Shown here piece by piece: positions 27,079-34,850 of a DNA stretch of 64,000 nt. Both the position numbers and the translations under genes were made by a program. The notes under the pieces are model-generated. The model was not told the DNA's origin and ran no database searches. It saw nothing but the letters and a program-made list of their open reading frames with translations. The stretch is from the NCBI RefSeq assembly GCF_000016985.1, contig NC_009633.1, forward strand, positions 4,197,539 to 4,261,538, read 5' to 3'. This stretch comes from Alkaliphilus metalliredigens QYMF (GTDB lineage: Bacteria; Bacillota; Clostridia; Peptostreptococcales; Natronincolaceae). Every line of letters starts with the position of its first letter. Position 1 is the first letter of the stretch.

Positions 27079-29073
27079 CTACACCTCTTCTTCGTTAAAG
27101 TACACTTTCTTCAATTTTTTCACTTGATCTCTTAGTTCAGCAGCTCGCTCAAACTGTAATTCGTCAGCCGCCTGCATCATTTCTATTTGGAGTCTTTGAA
27201 TCAACTCTTCTACTTCTTCTGGGGTTAATGCTTCTATCTCTTTATTCAAGCCATATTTCTCTTTCTCTTCAGCTACCTTTGTGGCTTCAATTACATTTCT
27301 TACCTTTTTCACAATGGTCTTTGGTGTGATTTGATGTTTGTCATTGTATTCTATTTGAATTAATCTACGTCGTTCCGTTTCATCAATTGCCTTCTGCATG
27401 GATTTGGTGATCCGATTGGCATACATAATCACCCGGCCTTCTACATTTCTTGCGGCCCGTCCCGTTGTTTGGATCAATGCAGTTGCAGAACGCAGAAAGC
27501 CTTCCTTATCGGCATCTAAAATAGCTACCAAAGAGACCTCAGGTAAATCTAGGCCTTCTCTGAGTAGATTGATTCCCACCAATACATCAAATACCCCCAG
27601 TCTTAAATCTCGAATGATTTCCATTCTTTCCATGGTCAGAATATCTGAATGTAGGTATCTCACCTTAATATCAATTTCCTTTAAATAGTTAGTTAAATCC
27701 TCAGACATCTTTTTAGTTAATGTCGTCACCAATACCCGCTGTTTTTTTTCGATTCGTTTGTGTATTTCTCCTACTAAATTGTCAATTTGCCCCTCTATGG
27801 GTCTCACTTCTACCACGGGATCTAAAAGACCTGTTGGCCGAATGATTTGCTCTTCAATTCTTTGATTTCTTTCTAATTCGTAAGGACCTGGTGTGGCACT
27901 GACATATAGAATTTGATTCACAAGCTTTTCAAATTCCTTGAAATTCAGTGGTCTATTGTCTAGAGCCGAAGGAAGTCTAAATCCATGATTAATCAATGAT
28001 TCCTTCCGTGAGCGGTCCCCTGCATACATTCCCCCTACCTGTGGAATTGTGGCATGGGACTCATCCACAATAATTAAGTAGTCATCTGGAAAATAGTCGA
28101 TCAGTGTAAAGGGCCTACTCCCTGCTTTTCTACCGGTTAACTGTCTTGAGTAGTTTTCAATCCCTTGACAGAAACCCACTTCTCTTAGCATCTCAATATC
28201 ATACATGGTTCGCTGTTGAATTCGCTGGGCTTCAATCAACTTTTCTTCTTGTTTAAAAAAGGCTACCTGCTCTATGAGCTCTTGCTCAATACTTTCAATG
28301 GCATTTTCAATCTTATCTGCACTGGTGGCATAATGAGATGCCGGAAAGATTGATATATGGTTTCTGAGTCCCACTATTTCTCCCGTTAGTGAATTAATTT
28401 CTGTAATCCTATCAATTTCATCACCAAAAAACTCCACTCGGATTGCATTCTCCGAAGAAGAGGCAGGAAATATTTCTACGATATCTCCCCTGACACGAAA
28501 AGTTCCCCTAATAAAATTAATATCATTTCGCAAGTATTGTATATCAACTAGCTGTCGTAACACCTGGTCCCTATCTTTAGTCATCCCAGTTCTTAAGGAC
28601 ACAACTAATTTCTTATATTCAGCAGGATCTCCTAATCCATATATACAGGACACACTGGCCACAATAATGACATCCCGTCGTTCTAAAAGGGCTGAAGTAG
28701 CAGAATGCCTCAGCTTGTCTATTTCATCATTAATGGAAGCATCTTTCTCAATATAGGTGTCACTTTGAACGACATAGGCCTCTGGTTGATAATAATCATA
28801 ATAACTCACAAAATACTCTACTGCATTATTTGGGAAAAACTCTTTAAACTCACTACAGAGCTGTGCTGCCAGGGTTTTATTATGAGCAATAATTAATGTT
28901 GGTTTTTGTACATCTTGGATAATATTGGCCATTGTAAAGGTTTTTCCTGATCCCGTTACACCTAGCAGTACTTGATCCCTAAGGCCTTCTTTAATTCCTT
29001 GGCTTAATGCTTCAATGGCCTTTGGTTGATCTCCCGTGGGTTGATAGTCTGATTGAATTTCAAATCCATTCAT
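27079..29073 (-). CDS. uvrB: Excinuclease ABC subunit B
   Basis: 664 residues from ATG at 29073. GAGAGG lies 8 nt upstream, while a TTG two codons earlier is too close to it. The Walker A is [13 protein letters not shown], the DNA-inserting beta-hairpin [10 protein letters not shown] is intact, the helicase motif DESHATIPQ is present, and a C-terminal UVR domain (~625-660) contacts UvrA/UvrC. It is the damage-verification helicase-like subunit. A perfect LexA box lies about 100 bp upstream. Confidence 0.98.
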   Translation of the reverse strand: MNGFEIQSDYQPTGDQPKAIEALSQGIKEGLRDQVLLGVTGSGKTFTMANIIQDVQKPTLIIAHNKTLAAQLCSEFKEFFPNNAVEYFVSYYDYYQPEAYVVQSDTYIEKDASINDEIDKLRHSATSALLERRDVIIVASVSCIYGLGDPAEYKKLVVSLRTGMTKDRDQVLRQLVDIQYLRNDINFIRGTFRVRGDIVEIFPASSSENAIRVEFFGDEIDRITEINSLTGEIVGLRNHISIFPASHYATSADKIENAIESIEQELIEQVAFFKQEEKLIEAQRIQQRTMYDIEMLREVGFCQGIENYSRQLTGRKAGSRPFTLIDYFPDDYLIIVDESHATIPQVGGMYAGDRSRKESLINHGFRLPSALDNRPLNFKEFEKLVNQILYVSATPGPYELERNQRIEEQIIRPTGLLDPVVEVRPIEGQIDNLVGEIHKRIEKKQRVLVTTLTKKMSEDLTNYLKEIDIKVRYLHSDILTMERMEIIRDLRLGVFDVLVGINLLREGLDLPEVSLVAILDADKEGFLRSATALIQTTGRAARNVEGRVIMYANRITKSMQKAIDETERRRLIQIEYNDKHQITPKTIVKKVRNVIEATKVAEEKEKYGLNKEIEALTPEEVEELIQRLQIEMMQAADELQFERAAELRDQVKKLKKVYFNEEEV

Positions 29074-29171
29074 ACGCAAAACCTCTCAATTCTCTTATTT
29101 TCATAAACTTTATTATACCATAATCACTTTTACTCTATCTGCTTTTTCAGTTGTTAATTTTTAGGACGTTC

Positions 29172-29185
29172 CGAACATTAGTTCG
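29172..29185. promoter_or_regulatory. LexA (SOS) operator upstream of uvrBA
   Basis: CGAACATTAGTTCG matches the Gram-positive LexA pattern CGAAC-N4-GTTCG at every fixed position. It lies 99 bp before the uvrB start codon and 111 bp before the start of the divergent plus-strand gene at 29296. uvrBA is a classic SOS operon in Firmicutes. Confidence 0.92.
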
Positions 29186-29295
29186 TTATATTATTATAAT
29201 CTTTCCTTTTCTCACTGTCAACTCTGTTTAAAAATCATGGTCAGTTTTTGTAAGAATCACATATACTATTACAAACAAATGTGAGGGCGAGCCAT

Positions 29296-29580
29296 ATGCT
29301 ATTCATCTTGATCTTGATGTCAATTTCTACTTTCACTTATATTCTTTTTATTTGTTATTATATATACCCTAAATGTCCTTACTGTCACAATCATTCAATT
29401 GAAACCCATGAACACCTATACTATGACAACTTTGTTTGTGGATACTGTGGTTTTTCCTACAGATCATACGCCGCTTATTATGTTTTAACACCCATTCCCA
29501 ATCAACTGGCTCTGGAGATCAGCCCCATGGATGACGATGATGATGATGATGAGTTCGATTCATGGGATGATGAGCCTTAA
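29296..29580 (+). CDS. Small zinc-ribbon membrane protein with an Asp-rich tail
   Basis: 94 residues from ATG at 29296, 8 nt after GAGGG; an upstream in-frame GTG at 29281 overlaps that site. One N-terminal transmembrane segment (residues ~1-24) is followed by a compact CPYCHNH...CGYCG zinc ribbon (~25-60). The C-terminal tail is strongly acidic, with seven consecutive Asp residues. No known family is recognised. It diverges from uvrB and lies 111 bp from the LexA box, so SOS control is possible but unproven. The clear ribosome site and domain order argue for a real gene. Confidence 0.65.
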   Translation: MLFILILMSISTFTYILFICYYIYPKCPYCHNHSIETHEHLYYDNFVCGYCGFSYRSYAAYYVLTPIPNQLALEISPMDDDDDDDEFDSWDDEP

Positions 29581-29591
29581 ATGGAACAAAA

Positions 29592-29739
29592 TTGACTTCG
29601 TCAATATTTGTTTTCGCTAGGGAACCCTAGGTTCCCTTCGACGGTCTTACGACCTGAGCACCCTCCTAAACCGACAGAGGGGAATACCCCTCTGCACTCC
29701 CCATGTCTAGGAAATTTAAAAGCATAATTTCCTAGACAT
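29592..29739. repeat. Cluster of four inverted repeats in noncoding DNA
   Basis: In order: TTGAC-TTC-GTCAA (from 29592), GGGAACC-CTA-GGTTCCC (29620-29636), CAGAGGGG-AATA-CCCCTCTG (29675-29694) and a 13-bp stem ATGTCTAGGAAAT at 29703-29715 paired with 29727-29739. No coding potential was seen. The stretch is richer in G and C than its surroundings. It may be a degenerate repeat element or a structured RNA. Confidence 0.6.
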
Positions 29740-29740
29740 C

Positions 29741-29768
29741 AAAAAATCCTCATTTAAGAGGATTTTTT
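29741..29768. terminator. Bidirectional terminator
   Basis: An 11-bp stem (AAAAAATCCTC and complement) with a 6-nt loop lies between the convergent zinc-ribbon gene and ctpA, with T-runs on both strands. Confidence 0.85.
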
Positions 29769-29789
29769 GTGTTCATTTCTTTTTATTCA

Positions 29790-31007
29790 CTAATTCATCT
29801 TACTTTTAATCACTTCAATGGATTTTTCCAACTGTGGATCTTCGTCTGCTTCCGTGACAGGCTCCCCTTCTATTCCCTCAGGTCTCTCAACAATCACATC
29901 AGGTTCAATACCAGTTCCATGAATGTTTGTACCATTAGGTGTAAAGTATTCTGATACAGTAAATTTAAATCCTGTTCCATCATCAAGTGGTTTCACCTGT
30001 TGGACTAATCCCTTACCAAAGGTTGTTGTGCCCACAATGGTACCACGCTCACCATCTTTAATTGCTCCTGCTAAAATCTCCGAAGCACTGGCACTTCCTT
30101 CATTGACAAGGACAACCATGGGTAATGCAACTTCTCTTCTATCGGATCGCTCCACCTCTCGATTTCCTTGACGATCCTCTGTATAAACGATCACTTGTTC
30201 ACCCAGTAAATAATCTGCAATCTCAACACATTGACTTAGTAGACCACCGGGATTATTTCTCAAGTCCAAGATTAATCCTTCTATATTTTCTTGTTGCAGC
30301 TGATCTACTTGGGTTTTAAAGTCATTGGCTGTTTTCTCATCGAACATGGAAATTCTTACGTATCCAATATTACCCTCTACAATTTCAGATCTCACTGTTT
30401 GTAGTCGTATCTCTTCTCTTTGGATCCTGACGTCCATGGCCTCCGTCAATCCTTCACGCCATATGGAGAGTCTTACCTCAGTTCCGGGCTCTCCCTTCAT
30501 CATCTCAACTGCTTTATCCAGGCGGTCTCCAGAAATAGGCTCTCCATTAACAGACATGATTTTATCTCCTGTCCTTAACCCAGCCCTTTCACCAGGGGTA
30601 TCTTCGATGGGTGAAACAACCGTGACCATTCCATCATCACCGGGGGTAACAATGACACCAATTCCACCATAGGTTCCTTGGGTTCGAGTCATTAAATCCT
30701 CAAATTCTCTTTGAGACAAATAATTAGTATAGGGGTCTCCAATTCCTTCAAACATTCCTTTAATAGCCCCTTCTACTAAATGTTCAGGCTCTATTTCTCT
30801 ATAATAATTGGTTTCTAAGAAGTCTTTCAATGCGAACATTTTACCATATTCATTTTTAATCGTTTGATAAAACTCGTATGTATCCCTTGTCACCACCACC
30901 TTCTGCCCCATTTTTAAAGCAATCATATTGCCTAAGGTTAGGTTCAAAATGGTTGTCAGGATAACAATGATTACTACGCCAATTAATGCTTTCTTTTTAC
31001 TGATCAT
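29790..31007 (-). CDS. C-terminal processing peptidase, S41 family (CtpA-like)
   Basis: 405 residues from ATG at 31007, where AAAGGGGAGGAAATC gives an ideal ribosome site; an upstream TTG overlaps it. An N-terminal membrane anchor is followed by a PDZ domain (~95-180, TYGGIGVIV) and the S41 protease core. The catalytic serine is in GSASASEILAGA and the lysine in TTFGKGLVQ. It cleaves envelope proteins outside the membrane. It lies downstream of the ftsE-ftsX-envC genes, a common firmicute arrangement linked to control of cell-wall hydrolysis at division. Confidence 0.94.
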   Translation of the reverse strand: MISKKKALIGVVIIVILTTILNLTLGNMIALKMGQKVVVTRDTYEFYQTIKNEYGKMFALKDFLETNYYREIEPEHLVEGAIKGMFEGIGDPYTNYLSQREFEDLMTRTQGTYGGIGVIVTPGDDGMVTVVSPIEDTPGERAGLRTGDKIMSVNGEPISGDRLDKAVEMMKGEPGTEVRLSIWREGLTEAMDVRIQREEIRLQTVRSEIVEGNIGYVRISMFDEKTANDFKTQVDQLQQENIEGLILDLRNNPGGLLSQCVEIADYLLGEQVIVYTEDRQGNREVERSDRREVALPMVVLVNEGSASASEILAGAIKDGERGTIVGTTTFGKGLVQQVKPLDDGTGFKFTVSEYFTPNGTNIHGTGIEPDVIVERPEGIEGEPVTEADEDPQLEKSIEVIKSKMN

Positions 31008-31026
31008 GATTTCCTCCCCTTTAGAT

Positions 31027-31080
31027 ATCTCCAAGAAAATAACCAGTCAATCAGTAGTTTAATGACTCGTTATTTTCTTT
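31027..31080 (-). repeat. 5'-UTR hairpin element, copy 1 (ahead of ctpA)
   Basis: An imperfect stem (AAGAAAATAAC at 31033-31043 with 31069-31079, plus inner AGTCA/TGACT) lies just upstream of the ctpA ribosome site. The arms are nearly identical in sequence to those of the element at 51060-51117, while the loops differ. Confidence 0.6.
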
Positions 31081-31222
31081 AGGATGCCTTTATGTTGATA
31101 CAAACCGATAGATAGTCAGCATTTAGTTGGATATCTATCCTTCCGTTTTAATATTCTACTGATTAATTACTCTCATTATACCTTAGAAGGTAAAAGTTTT
31201 CAAAACTTCGCAATAGGATTAA

Positions 31223-31255
31223 AAAAAAGCTAAAGGCTTGTCCTTTAGCTTTTTT
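31223..31255 (-). terminator. Terminator after the EnvC-like gene
   Basis: A 14-bp stem (AAAAAAGCTAAAGG and complement) with a 5-nt loop and flanking T-runs lies 14 bp after the stop at 31269. Confidence 0.9.
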
Positions 31256-31268
31256 AGATTATTTCAGG

Positions 31269-32402
31269 TTATCTTCCTCGTACATAAGGCATTGGATCTA
31301 CATATTTCCCATTTTCACGAACCTCAAAATGTAAATGGGGACCTGTAGACATACCTGTGCTTCCGGCTTTAGCAATCACTTGCCCCGTCGTCACTTGATC
31401 CCCTACTGAAACCACTAGTCTAGAGTTATGGGCATATAGGGTCACGATACTACCACCATGATCAATCATAACTGTTCTCCCATATCCACCTTGGTCTCCA
31501 GCTAAAATAACCCTTCCATTACCTGCAGCAATGATATCCGTGCCTGTGGGAGCAGGAATATCAATCCCAGAATGGAATCGTTGTGTTCTTAAAATTGGGT
31601 GAATGCGATTACCATAGGCTGATGAAATCCGCGTACGCCCTGGTACTGGCCACTTCATAACACCTCCAACGAATTCACCACTGGATTGTAACTTTCTAAT
31701 TTCAGCCTCATACTCTCTTGCCTGTTTTTCTAATGCATCTACTTCTTTAGCTAGTAACACCCTATCTTGGGCCAGTTCTTGCTGTAATCGTTGTTGATTT
31801 CCACGACTCACCTGCAAGGTACTTCTTCGATTTTCAACATCATTTTTCAAAACAATTAGTTGGCTCCTCTGGTTTTCCAGCTGAACCTTCTTATCTTCAA
31901 TTAATTCCTTTTGCTCTTGTAAATATTTTAATAAATCCACATCGTGATTGACAATCTTTTTAACCATATCTAAATTAGTCAGTAGTTCTGTCACACTTGT
32001 AGAGCTCAATAATACTTCAGCATAACCAATAGGACCACTTTTGTACATCACTTTTATTCGAGCTTCTAATGTGTCATTCTTGCCTTGAATTTCTCCTTCT
32101 GCCTCAACTAATTCCTCTGTTGTTTTGGTAATTTGACCTTCCGTCTGACCGATATTCGTCTGCAACGTTTCAATTTCATTTTCGGTCTTTTGAATTTCCG
32201 TTTCTAATGCCTCAATTTGTGCTCTAATGCCCTGCTGTTCTTTGTCATTTTCTTGAATTGCTTTTTTTGTCTGATTCGTTTGATCACGAACTGACCCTAA
32301 CTGATCAGTTATCTCATTAACATTGTTTGCAAATGTAGGTAGTGTTGTTACACTCAGTAACAATACCACAATCCCACAAGCTACTTGATTTTTCTTGGTC
32401 AC
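31269..32402 (-). CDS. EnvC-like murein hydrolase activator with M23 peptidase domain
   Basis: 377 residues. A signal peptide is followed by a long coiled coil (~30-240, heptads rich in Q, E, K and L) and a C-terminal LytM/M23 domain (~255-375). The M23 zinc motifs are intact: HSGIDIPAPTGTD and HLHFEV, with TLYAHNS before them. It may therefore be an active endopeptidase rather than only an activator. The start is GTG, preceded by AGGGGGG. It directly follows ftsX by 22 bp, and FtsEX is known to drive coiled-coil hydrolase partners of this kind at the septum. Confidence 0.92.
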   Translation of the reverse strand: MTKKNQVACGIVVLLLSVTTLPTFANNVNEITDQLGSVRDQTNQTKKAIQENDKEQQGIRAQIEALETEIQKTENEIETLQTNIGQTEGQITKTTEELVEAEGEIQGKNDTLEARIKVMYKSGPIGYAEVLLSSTSVTELLTNLDMVKKIVNHDVDLLKYLQEQKELIEDKKVQLENQRSQLIVLKNDVENRRSTLQVSRGNQQRLQQELAQDRVLLAKEVDALEKQAREYEAEIRKLQSSGEFVGGVMKWPVPGRTRISSAYGNRIHPILRTQRFHSGIDIPAPTGTDIIAAGNGRVILAGDQGGYGRTVMIDHGGSIVTLYAHNSRLVVSVGDQVTTGQVIAKAGSTGMSTGPHLHFEVRENGKYVDPMPYVRGR

Positions 32403-32424
32403 AATTATATTCCCCCCTAACTGA

Positions 32425-33321
32425 CTATACTCTTAAATGTTTTCTTAATGAAAAAATACTTCCCAATGCGCCGACACCTGCTCCAAGTACCGCAAAGATA
32501 ACAATTGTTTTGTTCATCATTTCTTCAATCGGTACCATATAGGTGCTTAACATAATATAAAATTGCGTTGTCATAGCATTAAATACATATTGGTATCCAT
32601 AATACACAAATACCAGTGCTAATACGGATCCAATTAAGCCTAGAAAAACGCCTTCAATAATGAAGGGCCAGCGAACAAACCAATTGGTCGCTCCCACATA
32701 CTTCATGATATTGATTTCTTGCCTCCGGGCATTCAATGTTAATTTAATTGTATTAGAGATAATAAAAACAGTCACTAAAATAAGGGCAAGAATTAAAACA
32801 AATCCAACTGTTCGAATTAGACCAGCAATATTCATTAGTTGGTCCATAATCTCTTTGTAGTACTTAACTTCTTCAATGCCTTCAATTGCTTCTAACTCAG
32901 ACACCACTTCATCCGCTACCTCAAGACCCTCCAGGTGAATAATGTAAGAGTTTGGCAATGGATTACTTTCGAGGTTGTCCAATAAATACCCTTGTTCACC
33001 CCATTGTTCCTTCATATTAGCCAATGCTTGTTCACTTGACTCATATTCAACAGCAGCCACTCCTTGTATTTCAGAAACATCTTCACCAATTTGTCTAATA
33101 GACTCTAATTCTAGTTCCTCATCTAAATATACTTGTACTGAATCGAATTGTGTCTGGGCTAATAGAGCCACATTATTGATGTTTAATACTAGTGTAATAA
33201 TTAAGCCTAGTACTAACAAAGAGGTCATAACAGAACTGATTGAGGCAATACTCATCCCACGGTTTCGCCATAATCCAATCATCCCTTGCTTGAAGACATA
33301 GTTGATTGTCTTAATCTTCAT
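32425..33321 (-). CDS. ftsX: Cell division protein FtsX
   Basis: 298 residues from ATG at 33321. The start lies inside the last codons of ftsE (11-bp overlap), with AGAGGGGG 10 nt upstream. An N-terminal transmembrane segment, an extracellular domain of ~110 residues (~55-165) and three C-terminal membrane segments match FtsX (RRQEINIMKYVGATNWFVRWPFIIEG is the family signature). With FtsE it passes ATP-driven motion to extracellular cell-wall hydrolases; the EnvC-like protein next door is the probable partner. Confidence 0.95.
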   Translation of the reverse strand: MKIKTINYVFKQGMIGLWRNRGMSIASISSVMTSLLVLGLIITLVLNINNVALLAQTQFDSVQVYLDEELELESIRQIGEDVSEIQGVAAVEYESSEQALANMKEQWGEQGYLLDNLESNPLPNSYIIHLEGLEVADEVVSELEAIEGIEEVKYYKEIMDQLMNIAGLIRTVGFVLILALILVTVFIISNTIKLTLNARRQEINIMKYVGATNWFVRWPFIIEGVFLGLIGSVLALVFVYYGYQYVFNAMTTQFYIMLSTYMVPIEEMMNKTIVIFAVLGAGVGALGSIFSLRKHLRV

Positions 33322-34003
33322 AGCCGTATGTCCCCCTCTCTTCATCCCGTATAATTCGTCCTTTTTCAAGGGCAACTACCCGTTGCTCCATAATATTGAC
33401 GATATCTTTTGCATGAGTTACCATCACAACAGTTGTTCCTCTTCTGTTAATTTGCTTGAGGACCTTCATGATTTCCCATGCAGTTTCAGGATCTAAATTT
33501 CCAGTAGGTTCATCGGCTATTAATAGGGCTGGATTATTGACAATTGCCCTAGCAATTGAAACACGTTGTTTCTCGCCTCCCGATAATTGGTGGGGGTACT
33601 TAGATGCTTTATCACTTAGACCCACCATACTGAGTATCATCGGTACTTGTCTCCGTACTTCCTTTGAAGCAGCTTCTACTACTTCCATTGCAAAAGCTAC
33701 ATTTTCATAGACAGTCTTGTTGGGCAGCAATCGGAAATCTTGAAAAACCACTGCCATACTTCGCCTAAGATGGGGTATATTTCTTTTGGAAAGCTTTGTG
33801 GTATCCTTCCCATTAATACAAATTCTTCCTTCTGTTGGTTCTTCTTCTTTAAGTAATAACTTTATAAAAGTGGATTTCCCGGCTCCACTGGGACCCACTA
33901 TAAAGACAAACTCACCTTTTTCTATCTTAAAATTTAAGTTGGTTAAAGCTTGTACCCCTTTAGCATATGTTTTACTTACATTTTTAAATTCAATCAAAGC
34001 CAT
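33311..34003 (-). CDS. ftsE: Cell division ATP-binding protein FtsE
   Basis: About 230 residues. Walker A GPSGAGKST, signature LSGGEKQRV and Walker B LLIADEPTGNLD are clear. The FtsE-type start IEFKNVSKTYAKGVQAL is present. The start is uncertain: ATG at 34003 has AGGAG only 3 nt away, while a TTG two codons later is 9 nt from it and would give the classical MIEF start. It is the ATPase of FtsEX and is coupled to ftsX by overlap. Confidence 0.94.
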   Translation of the reverse strand: MALIEFKNVSKTYAKGVQALTNLNFKIEKGEFVFIVGPSGAGKSTFIKLLLKEEEPTEGRICINGKDTTKLSKRNIPHLRRSMAVVFQDFRLLPNKTVYENVAFAMEVVEAASKEVRRQVPMILSMVGLSDKASKYPHQLSGGEKQRVSIARAIVNNPALLIADEPTGNLDPETAWEIMKVLKQINRRGTTVVMVTHAKDIVNIMEQRVVALEKGRIIRDEERGTYGYED

Positions 34004-34148
34004 CAACTCCTGGTCCATCTAGTTTATAATTCGACGTAAAACTGCTATTTCCTTCTACAAATTTATAAAATACCTAGTTCATCATTCCTATTTTTGATTA
34101 TTCTACATTTTATTCGTCACTCTATTATAACAGGAGTCTGCATAAAAA

Positions 34149-34211
34149 TTCAAATGTATTAATCACCCAAATTCTGTTATTTCAAATGTATTAATTACCC
34201 AAATTCTGTTA
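34149..34211. repeat. 32-bp tandem duplication upstream of the 5-formyl-THF cyclo-ligase gene
   Basis: The unit starting TTCAAATGTATTAAT and ending AAATTCTGTTA occurs at 34149-34179 and again at 34181-34211, with one C/T difference and a 32-bp period. The second copy runs into the putative -10 element. Confidence 0.9.
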
Positions 34212-34215
34212 CAAT
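34207..34215 (+). promoter_or_regulatory. Putative extended -10 promoter element
   Basis: TGTTACAAT gives an extended -10 (TG-n-TACAAT) with the hexamer at 34210-34215, about 30 bp before the ATG at 34246. A matching -35 hexamer is weak, as is usual for extended -10 promoters. The upstream tandem copy lacks the hexamer, so only one promoter is formed. Confidence 0.5.
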
Positions 34216-34245
34216 AGAATCATAACTATTTATGGGAGGTTCAAG

Positions 34246-34824
34246 ATGAAAAATACACTTCGGAAACAATTACTTGCGCAACGAGAAATCTTATCTTCAG
34301 TTCATATGGAAACAAAGAGTCAGCAAGTACGATCATCACTGTTTAATTTTTCCCCTTACAAAAAAGCGCAACACGTGATGCTTTATGTCTCCTTTGGTAA
34401 AGAAGTCATCACACGTGGCATCATTCAAGATTTATTAGATCAAAATAAGCGGGTTTTTATTCCAGTATGTGTCCCTAAAACAAAGGAGCTCATTATATCA
34501 GAGCTTCTAGACTTCGATGAAGATTTAGAGATTGGTCATTTCGGTGTTTTAGAACCTAAAAAAGAAGCCCTTCGGCCTGTGGATCCAAAGATACTAGATT
34601 TTATTATTGTTCCTGGACTTGCTTTTGACTCACAAGGCTATCGCATTGGTTATGGAGGGGGCTACTATGACCGATTTTTACCAAAAATTTCTGACAAAGT
34701 TCCCAAGGTCTCTTTAGCCTTTGATGAATTCGTCATCGATTCAGTTCCTACGGATTCCTTTGACATACCAGTGGATTTCATTATAACAGAAAAAAAGTTA
34801 ATTGAATGTATAAAGGATCGGTAA
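34246..34824 (+). CDS. 5-formyltetrahydrofolate cyclo-ligase
   Basis: 192 residues, a normal length. It shows the RKQLLAQRE start, IIVPGLAFD and the family signature GYRIGYGGGYYDRFL. It converts 5-formyl-THF to 5,10-methenyl-THF with ATP, which returns this storage folate to one-carbon metabolism. The ATG follows GGGAGG. It is a single-gene unit flanked by minus-strand genes, and its stop codon lies inside the stem of its terminator. Confidence 0.95.
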   Translation: MKNTLRKQLLAQREILSSVHMETKSQQVRSSLFNFSPYKKAQHVMLYVSFGKEVITRGIIQDLLDQNKRVFIPVCVPKTKELIISELLDFDEDLEIGHFGVLEPKKEALRPVDPKILDFIIVPGLAFDSQGYRIGYGGGYYDRFLPKISDKVPKVSLAFDEFVIDSVPTDSFDIPVDFIITEKKLIECIKDR

Positions 34825-34841
34825 TTACCGATCCTTTTTTT
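34815..34841. terminator. Terminator of the cyclo-ligase gene, overlapping the stop codon
   Basis: GGATCGGTAATTACCGATCC (8-bp stem, AATT loop, extended by A/T pairs) is followed by a run of T. The TAA stop at 34822-34824 is part of the hairpin. It may also serve the converging minus-strand gene. Confidence 0.9.
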
Positions 34842-34850
34842 ACACCTTAA

